From Bacteroidia bacterium (GTDB taxonomy: Bacteria > Bacteroidota > Bacteroidia > Flavobacteriales_D > Cryomorphaceae), in the NCBI GenBank assembly GCA_030427905.1, contig JAUICL010000001.1, positions 744,001 through 808,000 of the forward strand: a stretch of 64,000 nt of DNA, given 5' to 3'. The notes under the pieces are model-generated. The model ran no database searches and was not told the origin of the DNA. It saw only the letters and a program-made list of their open reading frames with translations. Below, one piece after another: positions 36,005-45,014 of this stretch. Numbering within the stretch: position 1 is the stretch's first letter; each line of letters opens with the position of its first letter. Both the position numbers and the translations under genes were made by a program.

Positions 36005-36084
36005 ACCCAATACCCTATTTATCCGCCATAGCTACAGCGAAGGCGGAATACCCTATACCCAATACCCAATACCCACTACCCACA
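36005..36084 (+). repeat. 7 bp-period TACCCAA tract containing a 26 bp hairpin
   Basis: Units of the form AATACCC or TATACCC repeat every 7 bp from 36047 to 36081 (five units) with one or two further units at 36005-36015. Between the two blocks lies a 26 bp hairpin at 36022-36047, with arms TCCGCC and GGCGGA, which reads like an insertion into the tract. I recall similar CCGCC/GGCGG hairpins as dispersed repeats in bacteria. Confidence 0.7.
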
Positions 36085-36105
36085 CCTCAAGACCAATTTT
36101 CATAC

Positions 36106-36113
36106 TATCTTTG
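36106..36113 (+). promoter_or_regulatory. Bacteroidota -7 element for the 36118-metH genes
   Basis: TATCTTTG matches TAnnTTTG and ends 4 nt before the ATG at 36118, so the transcript would be leaderless or nearly so. Confidence 0.6.
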
Positions 36114-36117
36114 TACC

Positions 36118-36387
36118 ATGTCAACAATACGTCGATACGGGCTACTGATTCTAGCCATTTTCTGCCTCGGTTTTCTGCAAGATGTAGATGCGCAATGTGC
36201 CATGTGCAAGGCAGTAGCAGAGCAAGGCGTCGACGAGAATGGATACGGCGTAGCTGCTGGTCTCAACAGTGGAATCATCTTCTTGATGGGAATTCCCTAC
36301 GTGCTACTAGCCATTCTGGTATTGGTGTTTTTCAGAAAGCAGTTTATGGGCTTTTGGAAATCATTCAACAATATCCACTCACATTAA
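36118..36387 (+). CDS. Small CxxC membrane protein, probably linked to oxidase biogenesis
   Basis: The 89-residue protein has a signal peptide or anchor (LLILAIFCLGFLQDVDA), immediately followed by QCAMCK with Cys27 and Cys30, a short polar stretch and one C-terminal membrane segment (IIFLMGIPYVLLAILVLVFF). I recognise this small family from flavobacterial genomes, where it tends to lie near SCO and DUF420 genes; its function is not known. The CxxC exposed just outside the membrane would suit a thiol or copper-handling role. It is separated from the oxidase operon here by the repeat region and is followed 24 nt later by the first metH gene. Confidence 0.82.
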   Translation: MSTIRRYGLLILAIFCLGFLQDVDAQCAMCKAVAEQGVDENGYGVAAGLNSGIIFLMGIPYVLLAILVLVFFRKQFMGFWKSFNNIHSH

Positions 36388-36411
36388 GCTCAACTTCATT
36401 TACTTCGCATT

Positions 36412-37449
36412 ATGAGAACGCTAACAGAGCGCGGAAAGCGACTACAGGAAATTTTGAAGGATCGAATCCTTATTCTCGATGGAGCCATGGGAACCATGAT
36501 CCAGGATCGGAAGCTGGAAGAAACGGATTTTCGCGGAGAGCGATTCGCCGATCATCCCCACGATTTGAAGGGAAATAACGACATTTTGAGCATCACCCGC
36601 CCGGATGTGATCACAGATATCCACCGTGCTTATCTCGAAGCGGGAGCCGATATAATCGAGACCAATACGTTTTGTTCGACATCCATTGCCCAAGCAGACT
36701 ACCACTTAGAGTCAGCTGTTCGAGACCTGAATGTTGATAGCGCCAGGATAGCCCGCGAAGTAGCTGATGAGTTTACCGCCAAGAATCCCGCAAAGCCGCG
36801 CTTTGTTGCTGGCTCTATTGGTCCCACGAATCGATCAGCTAGTATTTCACCCGATGTAAACGATCCGGGATTTCGCTCGGTGACATTCGACGAATTAGTG
36901 AAAATGTACGGAGAGCAGGTCGAAGCGTTGATAGATGGTGGAGCCGACATCCTTTTAGTCGAGACGGTTTTTGATACGCTCAATGCCAAAGCCGCCCTTT
37001 TTGCCATTGACGAACTATTTGATCAGCGAAATATAGAAGTCCCTGTGATGATTTCGGGTACCATAACCGATGCCAGTGGCCGAACCCTTTCAGGACAAAC
37101 CACCGAAGCATTTTTGATCTCGCTAGAGCATTTTCCATTGCTCAGCATTGGCCTGAATTGTGCGCTGGGAGCCAAGCAGCTTCGCCCTTACATCAAGGTA
37201 CTTGCCGAGAAGGCACCATTTGCTGTGAGCGCACATCCCAATGCCGGCTTGCCCAACGAGTTTGGAGAATACGATCAAACACCCGAAGAGATGGCCGCCG
37301 AAGTCGAAGACTTTGTTTCAAGCGGTTTTCTCAATATAGTTGGTGGATGCTGCGGTACATCTCCAGCGCACATCCGCGCTCTTGCCGAAATGGCTGCCAA
37401 ATACCAACCGCGAAACGCATTCAATAAGGAAGTACAAGAAAGAGTTTAA
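36412..37449 (+). CDS. Methionine synthase, homocysteine-binding part (split MetH)
   Basis: The 345-residue protein is the homocysteine S-methyltransferase domain, which in many bacteria is the N-terminus of cobalamin-dependent MetH. It has the start [12 protein letters not shown], the first zinc Cys in [13 protein letters not shown] and the Cys pair in [12 protein letters not shown], all needed to bind zinc and activate homocysteine. The remaining MetH domains are in the next gene, 4 nt downstream. This split arrangement is common in Bacteroidota, and the two proteins should work as one enzyme. Confidence 0.94.
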   Translation: MRTLTERGKRLQEILKDRILILDGAMGTMIQDRKLEETDFRGERFADHPHDLKGNNDILSITRPDVITDIHRAYLEAGADIIETNTFCSTSIAQADYHLESAVRDLNVDSARIAREVADEFTAKNPAKPRFVAGSIGPTNRSASISPDVNDPGFRSVTFDELVKMYGEQVEALIDGGADILLVETVFDTLNAKAALFAIDELFDQRNIEVPVMISGTITDASGRTLSGQTTEAFLISLEHFPLLSIGLNCALGAKQLRPYIKVLAEKAPFAVSAHPNAGLPNEFGEYDQTPEEMAAEVEDFVSSGFLNIVGGCCGTSPAHIRALAEMAAKYQPRNAFNKEVQERV

Positions 37450-37453
37450 TTCG

Positions 37454-40123
37454 ATGATGAGACTTAGTGGGCTCGAAAGCCTAACCATATTTCCACACTC
37501 CAATTTTATCAATGTCGGTGAGCGAACCAACGTGACCGGGAGTCGGAAGTTCCTGCGATTGATTCAGGAAAATAAGTACGAAGAAGCTGTAGAAGTAGCC
37601 TTGGATCAGGTGAACGGTGGGGCTCAGGTGATCGACATCAATATGGATGAAGGGATGCTCGATGGTGAAGAAGCGATGACTCGCTTTCTCAATCTCATTG
37701 CTGCCGAGCCCGAGATCGCGCGAGTCCCTATCATGATCGACTCATCTAAGTGGAGCATCATCGAAGCTGGGCTCAAGTGTGTGCAAGGAAAGGCCATCGT
37801 AAACAGCATCAGTCTCAAAGGAGGTGAAGCTGAGTTTCTCTGGCAAGCCAAGCGAATAAGGCGTTACGGTGCAGCCACCGTCGTGATGGCTTTTGATGAA
37901 ACTGGTCAGGCCGACAATTACCAACGCCGCATTGAGATCTGCGAACGGTCTTACAACCTTTTGACACAGAACGGTTTTCCTGCCGAAGACATCATTTTCG
38001 ATCCGAATATATTTCCAGTGGCTACGGGAATGGAAGAGCACCGGCGAAATGCCCTAGACTTCTTTGAAGCAACGCGCTGGATCAAAGACCACCTGCCAGG
38101 AGCGAAGGTGAGCGGGGGAGTGTCCAATGTTTCATTCTCCTTCCGCGGAAACAACGTGGTTCGTGAAGCCATGCACTCAGCATTCCTCTACCACGGCATT
38201 AAGGCGGGTATGGAAATGGGTATTGTAAATCCGACCATGCTCACCGTTTACGACGATATCGAACCAGAGCTTCTCGAACGGGTAGAAGATGTACTGCTAG
38301 ATCGGAGAGATGACGCTACCGAGCGATTGCTCGAGTATGCTGAAGAAGTAAAGGGAACTGGCACAGCTAAAAAAGTTGAAGACGAAGCCTGGCGACAAGA
38401 AAATGTGAAGCAGCGGCTCTCACACGCTCTGGTTAAAGGAATTGACAAATACATCGAAGGCGATACCGAAGAGTGTCGCCAGCTCTTTGAGCGTCCGCTC
38501 CAAGTGATTGAAGGCCCACTGATGGACGGGATGAATGTGGTAGGAGACCTATTTGGTGCGGGAAAAATGTTCTTGCCCCAAGTGGTCAAAAGTGCCCGGG
38601 TTATGAAAAAAGCCGTGGCTTACCTGCTCCCCTACATCGAAGCTGAGAAAGCAAAGAACAACGATACATCCACCGCCGGAAAGATACTTCTCGCAACGGT
38701 GAAAGGTGACGTCCACGACATCGGTAAAAACATCGTAGGGGTAGTGCTAGCATGCAACAATTACGAAGTCATCGACCTGGGAGTGATGGTTCCAGCCGAT
38801 AAAATCATTGACAAAGCCATTGAAGAAAAGGTGGATGTGATTGGGCTGAGTGGACTGATCACGCCAAGCCTGGAAGAGATGGTGAACGTGGCTCGTGAGA
38901 TGGAACGGCGAGAAATAGATATTCCGCTACTCATTGGTGGTGCTACTACATCTAAGGTACACACGGCGGTGAAAATCGAGCAGAACTTCCGGATGAATCA
39001 GACCATTCACGTGGCCGATGCATCGCGGAGTGTTACCGTAGTAGAGCGCCTGCTGAGTACGGAGAAGAATGAGTTTATCGGAGAGATCCAAAAGGACTAC
39101 GAGAGAATCAGAACCTACCACGAGTCAAAGAAAAAGACGAAATCGTATTTGAGTTTCGAAGAAGCTCAGGCCAATAGGCTAGAGATCGATTGGGAGAATC
39201 AGAAGATCGTGAAGCCACAGTATACAGGAGTAAAGGTCTTTGAAGATTACCCACTGCGAGAAATTTCTCAATACATCGACTGGATGCCCTTTTTCCAAAC
39301 CTGGGGGTTGGCCGGACGATTCCCACAGATTCTCGACGACAAGGTGGTTGGTGCAGAAGCGAAGAAGCTCTATGCCGACGCGGGCGAAATGCTCAAAGAA
39401 ATTGTGACAAACAAGTGGTTGAAAGCCAAAGCGGTGGTCGGAATATGGCCGGCCAACACATCAGACCCGGATACCATCGAAGTCTATGCCGATGATACGC
39501 GCACCGAAGTAATCCATCGGTTTGAATCAATGCGTCAGCAATCCAAGAAGGTAGCTGGCCAGCCTAATTTGAGCCTGGCAGATTTTATCGCGCCTAAAGC
39601 TTCTGGTAAAGAAGATTACATCGGTGGGTTTGCCGTCACTTCTGGTCAGGGAATTGAAGCGCATATAGACCGGTTCAAAAGCCAAAACGACGATTACAGC
39701 GCCATCATGATCAAGGCGCTCGCCGATAGATTGGCCGAAGCGTTTACCGAATTGATGCACGAAAAGGTCCGTACAGAACTGTGGGGCTACGCCAAGTCCG
39801 AAAACTTGACAAACGAAGAGTTGATCAGCGAAGCCTACGTTGGAATCCGTCCGGCGGCTGGATATCCTGCTTGTCCGGACCATACTGAAAAACCCGGCTT
39901 GTTTAAATTGCTCGATGCTACCGAACATACCGGTATTTATCTGACGGAGTCGAATGCCATGTATCCGGCTTCATCGGTTTCTGGCCTGTATTTTGCATCC
40001 GAACATGCTAAGTATTTTGGAGTTGGCCGCGTAGGCAAGGACCAAGTCGAAGATTTAGCTCGACGTAAGTCTATGGAATTTAGTGAGATGGAAAGATGGT
40101 TGGCTTCAAACATAAATTATTAG
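37454..40123 (+). CDS. metH: Methionine synthase, folate/B12/activation part (split MetH)
   Basis: The 890-residue protein carries the rest of cobalamin-dependent methionine synthase: a pterin-binding domain ([20 protein letters not shown] near the start, then [15 protein letters not shown]), a helical cap, the B12-binding domain with His421 in [14 protein letters not shown] as the lower cobalt ligand, and the C-terminal activation (AdoMet) domain with [17 protein letters not shown]. It transfers methyl from methyltetrahydrofolate via cobalamin to homocysteine. I use the ATG at 37454 (the next codon is also ATG); the frame stays open upstream into metH-N. No B12 riboswitch is seen upstream. 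Confidence 0.96.
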   Translation: MMRLSGLESLTIFPHSNFINVGERTNVTGSRKFLRLIQENKYEEAVEVALDQVNGGAQVIDINMDEGMLDGEEAMTRFLNLIAAEPEIARVPIMIDSSKWSIIEAGLKCVQGKAIVNSISLKGGEAEFLWQAKRIRRYGAATVVMAFDETGQADNYQRRIEICERSYNLLTQNGFPAEDIIFDPNIFPVATGMEEHRRNALDFFEATRWIKDHLPGAKVSGGVSNVSFSFRGNNVVREAMHSAFLYHGIKAGMEMGIVNPTMLTVYDDIEPELLERVEDVLLDRRDDATERLLEYAEEVKGTGTAKKVEDEAWRQENVKQRLSHALVKGIDKYIEGDTEECRQLFERPLQVIEGPLMDGMNVVGDLFGAGKMFLPQVVKSARVMKKAVAYLLPYIEAEKAKNNDTSTAGKILLATVKGDVHDIGKNIVGVVLACNNYEVIDLGVMVPADKIIDKAIEEKVDVIGLSGLITPSLEEMVNVAREMERREIDIPLLIGGATTSKVHTAVKIEQNFRMNQTIHVADASRSVTVVERLLSTEKNEFIGEIQKDYERIRTYHESKKKTKSYLSFEEAQANRLEIDWENQKIVKPQYTGVKVFEDYPLREISQYIDWMPFFQTWGLAGRFPQILDDKVVGAEAKKLYADAGEMLKEIVTNKWLKAKAVVGIWPANTSDPDTIEVYADDTRTEVIHRFESMRQQSKKVAGQPNLSLADFIAPKASGKEDYIGGFAVTSGQGIEAHIDRFKSQNDDYSAIMIKALADRLAEAFTELMHEKVRTELWGYAKSENLTNEELISEAYVGIRPAAGYPACPDHTEKPGLFKLLDATEHTGIYLTESNAMYPASSVSGLYFASEHAKYFGVGRVGKDQVEDLARRKSMEFSEMERWLASNINY

Positions 40124-40166
40124 TCTGAATCCCTATTTTAGTAGCCCTAGACAGGCGCATAACCCT

Positions 40167-41411
40167 ATGGTTAGAAACTTTCTTATCGTCTTACTCTCTA
40201 TCCTTGTTTTGTTTGCAAAGGCACAAGACAAGCCCGTCCAATTAGGAGCTACTGCTTCTGATTGTCTCGGGGCATTGATGTTGAACGATACGATGATCGG
40301 CCCTGTGTATTCACCAAAAGGTTTTGGAAAGAAGCTGGAAATCAATGGGTATGAGCTGGGCGACCCATACTACATTGAGCGAGAGCACAATACGGTTTGG
40401 TACAAGTTTGTGGCACCTTACGATGCTATTCTCTCTTTCGACCTAATTCCTAAGGTGGCTGAAGACGACTTTGACTTCTTGCTTTATCAGTACGATGGCC
40501 CCAATTTCTGTGCTGATATTTCAGCAGGTAGAAAGATCCCAATCCGAACCAATATCTCCCGAAAGAATATCTACATGGGTGGTATGACCGGACTGTCGGA
40601 AGGATCGATTGATGAATACGTACCTTCAGGCCCAGGGAGTTCATACTCCAAGCCCGTAAAGGTCGAGAAAGGAGAGCTCTACTATATTTTGGTCGACAAC
40701 CCCTTTAAAGAAAATGAAGGACACAGCATTCACCTTCACTTCAGAAGGGTAGGTGAGGAGCGAATGGAAGTAGAGAAGATTTCTCAAGAGCGAAAAATAC
40801 CGTACCGCAAGCTCGAAGTCATCGTGAAAGATGCGAGCAATGGTGAACGGATTCCTTCGGAGATTCACGTGATGGGCCTACCCGACTCAGTCCAATCTCG
40901 TTATCCTGCCGTTTCAAGAGTGGCGCTAGACGTGATTAGCTACCGCACCTATCAGGTAAACGTGGTGAAGAAGGGTTATCTCTTTTCGACGATCCCCTTC
41001 ATCCCTAAGAATGATTCGCTCTACACCATCAATGTAGATCTGAAACCTATGAAGTTGGGCGATCGGATCAATCTGGAGAATATCAAGTTTGAAGTAGACG
41101 ATACTCAAATTCTCGAGAAAAGCTTGCCTGCTCTCGATCAACTTGTTGATTTTATGCAAGTAAACCCTACCACTCAGGTCGATATCCAGGGCCATGTGAA
41201 TGGGGAAGGTGGCAAGAATAAAAAGAGTCATATCAAGCTAAGCGAAGAGCGTGCTAAGGCGATCTATGATGAGCTTGTGAAACGGGGCGTTTCAGGTGCC
41301 CGAATGACTTATCAAGGCTTTGGTAGCGCCAACATGAAGTACCCAACCCCGGTGAATAATAGCCAGGCCGAAGCCAATAGAAGGGTTGAGATCGAAATTA
41401 CAGCGCTCTAA
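40167..41411 (+). CDS. OmpA-family outer-membrane protein
   Basis: The 414-residue protein has a signal peptide (MVRNFLIVLLSILVLFAKAQ), an N-terminal beta-sandwich-like domain of about 170 residues with an EREHNTVWYKFVAPYDAIL stretch, a short carboxypeptidase-regulatory-like segment (KLEVIVKDASNGERIPSEI) and a C-terminal OmpA domain (about 300-414; IKFEVDDTQILEKSLPALDQ and LSEERAKAIYDELVKRGV) ending with NRRVEIEI. The OmpA domain should bind peptidoglycan. It resembles Bacteroidota OmpA proteins associated with surface structures. It stands 43 nt after metH and is probably transcribed separately. Confidence 0.9.
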   Translation: MVRNFLIVLLSILVLFAKAQDKPVQLGATASDCLGALMLNDTMIGPVYSPKGFGKKLEINGYELGDPYYIEREHNTVWYKFVAPYDAILSFDLIPKVAEDDFDFLLYQYDGPNFCADISAGRKIPIRTNISRKNIYMGGMTGLSEGSIDEYVPSGPGSSYSKPVKVEKGELYYILVDNPFKENEGHSIHLHFRRVGEERMEVEKISQERKIPYRKLEVIVKDASNGERIPSEIHVMGLPDSVQSRYPAVSRVALDVISYRTYQVNVVKKGYLFSTIPFIPKNDSLYTINVDLKPMKLGDRINLENIKFEVDDTQILEKSLPALDQLVDFMQVNPTTQVDIQGHVNGEGGKNKKSHIKLSEERAKAIYDELVKRGVSGARMTYQGFGSANMKYPTPVNNSQAEANRRVEIEITAL

Positions 41412-41502
41412 CCATTTAGCCAGCTTCCATACCGCTCGTACTTTATTCGGTTACATCACTTTCTTCCTTCCTTACATTTACCCTGGCTAAGTTTTACTAA
41501 AC

Positions 41503-42939
41503 ATGACTAGAAGATTTTCTTTCCTGGCTTTGATGACGATGATTTCCATCCAGGCCTTCTCTCAAGATCAATGGGATTTGCAGCGGTGTATTGATTATGC
41601 CATGAAGAACAATATCACGGTTCAGCAAAGCAAAAACAACATCGTAACTTCTGAAATAAATCATCAAGAGAGCAAGTTGAGTTTGCTCCCAGATTTGAAT
41701 GCTCAGGCCACATACGGGTACAATTTTGGACAGAGTATTGACCCGTTTACAAACGAGTTTGCAACGACACGGGTAGGAACAAGTAACCTGTCGGTTTTCA
41801 CGAGTCTAGACCTGTTCAACGGTTTTTCGAAGATGAACAATATGAAAATGAACAAGGCCAACGTACTTGCTTCGAAATACGACCTTGAGAAAATTCAGAA
41901 CGACATCTCACTTCAGCTATGTCTTGCCTATCTCCAGATTTTGCTCGGTAAAGAGAATGTGTTGATCGCTGAGCAGCAAGTGGCCATTACGCAAGAGCAA
42001 GTCAATCGGATGCAAAAACTGGTTGACGCTGGACAGGAGCCGCAGGGAACCCTTTACGACACCGAAGCGCAATTGGCTCAGGAAGAGTTGAATCTTACCA
42101 CCGCGCAGAACAATGTGGCTATTGCCATGCTTAATCTAACTCAGCTATTGCAGCTTCCACCAGAAGAAGCCGAAAACTTCGATATTGAAAAGCCAATACT
42201 CACAGATGAAGGGACTGAACTTTTGGATAATTCGGCTCAAGACATTTACCGTGTGGCTAAATCGACGATGCCCGAGATCATGGCTGCAGACCAAAGACGA
42301 ATTTCTTCCGAGTACGCCCTTTCTATGTCGCGTGGTAACTTATACCCATCACTCCGATTGAGTGGAACCTTGGGGTCGGGGTATTCTGGTAACAACACAG
42401 TGCCTGTAGGCGACCCGATAACAGGCCAAGTGCCCATTGGTGAAGTGCAAGGTAGTGGCGAAACGGTCCTTTCTCTTCAAGAACAATCGTTTTACCCAGA
42501 CGGGTTTGAGACCAAGAGTTTCGGAGATCAGCTCGAAGACAACTTCTTTCAAAACGTTCAATTGACGCTTTCGGTACCCCTTTTTAATGGGTATACCGCA
42601 AAATCGCAGGTGAAGCGAGCTCAGATCAATCAACTTCAATCAAACTTGGAGTATCAACAGATTTCCAATCAGCTGCGCTTTGATATAGAGCAGGCCTACA
42701 CCGATGCCAAAGCGGCCATGAATAGTTATATCTCAGCAGAAAAAGCCGTGAGATCGCTCGGAGAATCGTTTAAATACGCCGAGGTACGGTACGAGCAAAA
42801 CGTAATTAACTCAGTTGATTACAACAATATCAAAACGAATTATACCCGAGCCCAAAGCAATCTGGCCACCGCTAAGTACGACTTTGTGTTCAGGACCAAA
42901 ATACTCGACTTTTACATGGGGAACCCCATTACCCTATAA
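41503..42939 (+). CDS. TolC-family outer-membrane efflux protein
   Basis: The 478-residue protein has a signal peptide (RRFSFLALMTMISIQAFSQ) and the two-fold TolC architecture: helical coiled-coil halves (INHQESKLSLLPDLNAQATY and again SALSMSRGNLYPSLRLSGTL) with barrel strands (FTNEFATTRVGTSNLSVFTS, LTLSVPLFNGYTAKSQV). TolC proteins form the outer-membrane duct of tripartite export systems. A periplasmic adaptor follows 27 nt later, but no inner-membrane pump or ABC protein is seen with them. A near-consensus promoter element (TACATTTA) lies at 41473-41480. Confidence 0.93.
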   Translation: MTRRFSFLALMTMISIQAFSQDQWDLQRCIDYAMKNNITVQQSKNNIVTSEINHQESKLSLLPDLNAQATYGYNFGQSIDPFTNEFATTRVGTSNLSVFTSLDLFNGFSKMNNMKMNKANVLASKYDLEKIQNDISLQLCLAYLQILLGKENVLIAEQQVAITQEQVNRMQKLVDAGQEPQGTLYDTEAQLAQEELNLTTAQNNVAIAMLNLTQLLQLPPEEAENFDIEKPILTDEGTELLDNSAQDIYRVAKSTMPEIMAADQRRISSEYALSMSRGNLYPSLRLSGTLGSGYSGNNTVPVGDPITGQVPIGEVQGSGETVLSLQEQSFYPDGFETKSFGDQLEDNFFQNVQLTLSVPLFNGYTAKSQVKRAQINQLQSNLEYQQISNQLRFDIEQAYTDAKAAMNSYISAEKAVRSLGESFKYAEVRYEQNVINSVDYNNIKTNYTRAQSNLATAKYDFVFRTKILDFYMGNPITL

Positions 42940-42966
42940 AAGTCCAAAGCCAAAATCTGATTAACC

Positions 42967-44289
42967 ATGAATAAAAAGACCATTTTTTGGGTGCTTGGGA
43001 TTGCTATTGTTGCACTAGTGATTGTAGCGATATTCAACAACAAAAGTAAGGATGAGTACCGCGTTTCGGTTGCCAAACCAGAAGTTCGGACACTTGTTGA
43101 GACAGTCGTTGCCAACGGTCGCATTCAGCCTGAAACCGAAGTAGTCATTTCGTCGGAAGTATCGGGAAAGATTCTCGAGCTACCGTTTCGCGAAGGGGCA
43201 AAGGTGAAAAAAGGTGATTTGCTGGTGAGAATAAATCCCGATTTGTCGCAAGCGGCACTAGACCGTGCTGAAGCAGCCCTGAATAATGCCAAAGCCAACA
43301 AGGCCAGTGCCGATGCCCGCGTGCTGCAAGCCGAAGCGCAATTCAAGAATAATAAGCTCAACAAAGACCGTAATGAACGGCTCTATGAGGATGGAGCTAT
43401 TTCAAAAGCAGACTACGACAATGTGATGGCTCAGTATGAGAATGCTGAAGCCGAAGTAATGGCCGCACAAGAAAGTGTGAAAGCCGCTACTTACTCTATT
43501 AGATCGGCTGAAGCGAGTGTGAAAGAAGCCCGTGACTCTTACTCGAGAACCACGATATACGCACCGATGGATGGAACCATTTCTAGCCTAAGCGTTGAAG
43601 AAGGAGAGCAAGTAGTAGGTGCAATGCAGATGACTGGGACAGAAATTATGCGAGTGGCTAATCTGGACGTGATGGAAGTGCTGGCCGATGTAAACGAAAG
43701 CGATATTGTAAGAGTGGCATACAACGACACAGCATCTATTGAAGTAGATGCCTACATCGATCGCAAGTTTCAGGGACTGGTGACGGAAATTGCCAACTCG
43801 GCTACCAGTACTGGGCTCAGCGCTGATCAAGTGACCAATTTTGAAGTGAAAATCAGGATACTGCCATCTTCGTATCAGGACTTGATAGAGAACTCGAGAT
43901 CAGGCATGGCGCCCTTCCGGCCGGGAATGAATGCCACAGTAGATATCACCACTTCCACCAGAGAAAATACCATTTCGGTACCGCTTGCCAGTGTTACAAG
44001 CCGAACTGATACTACATCTGCAGAGCGCTCGAGTGTGGAGCGACTCGTTGGTAAGAAGTCGGAAGGTGAGCAGGAGCCCGTTACTTGCGTTTTTGTAGTG
44101 GAGAATGAGAAGGTGCGGTTGGTTCCGGTAGAAACTGGCGTTCAAGATGATCAATTCATTGAGATCAAAAGTGGGTTGGACGAAGATATGGATGTTGTTT
44201 CCGGTCCCTTTGATATGGTCACCCAAACGCTAGCGCCCGGCGATAAGGTGAAAGTTGTGTCAAAAGACGATCTTTACAAAAAGGATTAA
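42967..44289 (+). CDS. Periplasmic adaptor subunit (HlyD/MacA-like) of an efflux system
   Basis: The 440-residue protein has an N-terminal anchor (TIFWVLGIAIVALVIVAIF), a barrel-sandwich hybrid/lipoyl domain split around a coiled coil (VISSEVSGKILELPFREGAK, then long Ala-Glu-Lys helices of about 90 residues, and YSRTTIYAPMDGTISSLSVE), a beta-barrel domain and a C-terminal membrane-proximal part. It resembles MacA/RND adaptors. It follows the TolC gene and its TAA is immediately followed by the GTG of tsaB. The inner-membrane partner is not in the window. Confidence 0.92.
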   Translation: MNKKTIFWVLGIAIVALVIVAIFNNKSKDEYRVSVAKPEVRTLVETVVANGRIQPETEVVISSEVSGKILELPFREGAKVKKGDLLVRINPDLSQAALDRAEAALNNAKANKASADARVLQAEAQFKNNKLNKDRNERLYEDGAISKADYDNVMAQYENAEAEVMAAQESVKAATYSIRSAEASVKEARDSYSRTTIYAPMDGTISSLSVEEGEQVVGAMQMTGTEIMRVANLDVMEVLADVNESDIVRVAYNDTASIEVDAYIDRKFQGLVTEIANSATSTGLSADQVTNFEVKIRILPSSYQDLIENSRSGMAPFRPGMNATVDITTSTRENTISVPLASVTSRTDTTSAERSSVERLVGKKSEGEQEPVTCVFVVENEKVRLVPVETGVQDDQFIEIKSGLDEDMDVVSGPFDMVTQTLAPGDKVKVVSKDDLYKKD

Positions 44290-44964
44290 GTGGCGAAGAT
44301 TCTCTGTCTCGAAACATCGACAAAAGTTTGCTCTGTTTGCCTGGCCATCGATGGCAGGGCGGAGCATATCTCAGAATTCGATTCTGATGGATACTCCCAT
44401 GCGGAGAAACTCAGTGTGCTCATAGCCGAATCGATGGAAAAGGCTGGTTTGGCATTCGATGAGCTCGACGCTGTTGCCGTTAGCAAGGGGCCTGGCTCCT
44501 ATACGGGGTTGCGCATAGGCGTTTCGGCGGCTAAGGGGTTCGCTTTCGCTGGTGGAATTCCATTGATATCAGTCAATTCGCTGAGAGCGTTGGCAGAACA
44601 GTTACCCGATGAGCGAGAAGAGCACCTGCTGATGCCGATGATTGATGCGCGGCGCATGGAAGTGTATGTGGCTGGATTTTCGGGTGGTGGGCAGACCATT
44701 TTCCCGACTAGAGCCGAAATCGTGGAGCCAGAAAGCTTTCCTGAAATGGATGGATTCGAGCGAATTTCCATTTTTGGCGATGGTGCAGAGAAGTGTTTAG
44801 ACTCACTTCGTACACGCGGCGCCACATTTGTTGCTATCAAGGCTTCAGCCAGTGGAATGGCAGCTATAGCCGAAAAGAAGTTTCAAGCAAAAGACTTTGA
44901 AGACACCGCCTATTTTGAGCCATACTATCTCAAAGATTTCGTGGCGGGCCCCAAGAAAAAATAA
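44290..44964 (+). CDS. tsaB: tRNA N6-threonylcarbamoyladenosine biosynthesis protein TsaB
   Basis: TsaB is the inactive Hsp70/actin-fold partner of TsaD in making the t6A modification at position 37 of tRNAs reading ANN codons. The 224-residue product has the usual start ILCLETSTKVCSVCL, the loop KGPGSYTGLRIGVSAAKGFA and the region LMPMIDARRMEVYVAG. The start is GTG at 44290, directly after the stop of the adaptor gene, so translation is likely coupled. The efflux neighbours are unrelated in function. A hairpin follows the stop and separates it from the convergent peptidase gene. Confidence 0.95.
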   Translation: MAKILCLETSTKVCSVCLAIDGRAEHISEFDSDGYSHAEKLSVLIAESMEKAGLAFDELDAVAVSKGPGSYTGLRIGVSAAKGFAFAGGIPLISVNSLRALAEQLPDEREEHLLMPMIDARRMEVYVAGFSGGGQTIFPTRAEIVEPESFPEMDGFERISIFGDGAEKCLDSLRTRGATFVAIKASASGMAAIAEKKFQAKDFEDTAYFEPYYLKDFVAGPKKK

Positions 44965-44994
44965 ACGGCCCAAGTCCAGAGACAAGGGCCGTTT
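44963..44994. terminator. Bidirectional hairpin between tsaB and the S46 peptidase gene
   Basis: AAACGGCCC (44963-44971) pairs with GGGCCGTTT (44986-44994). It follows both convergent genes; only short T tracts flank it. Confidence 0.75.
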
Positions 44995-45014
44995 GAATGG
45001 AATTAATTCTGAGA

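Larger units (their letters stand above)
34878..36117. other. Gene-free, repeat-rich intergenic region
   Basis: No gene can be supported in these 1240 bp. The longest ORF (35224-35556, minus strand, 110 codons) has no recognisable family, no signal and a composition unlike its neighbours. The region instead contains several repeat structures annotated separately: 17 bp inverted repeats (34897-34913 and 35947-35963), a 32 bp direct repeat (35018-35049 and 35843-35874), an inverted repeat at 35143-35200, an 11 bp-period array at 35621-35708, and a 7 bp-period tract with a hairpin at 36005-36084. It splits the DUF420 gene from the small CxxC gene at 36118, genes that I believe are usually close together in related genomes. 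Confidence 0.7.

Noticed and set aside
36388-36411. Cobalamin riboswitch in front of metH
   Set aside because: The gap is only 24 nt and the region upstream of 36118 shows repeats, not the conserved B12 box or helices.
36111-36578. 155-codon plus-strand ORF crossing into metH
   Set aside because: Overlaps the small CxxC gene and the first metH gene in another frame; its Arg/Ser-rich composition is typical of a shadow frame.
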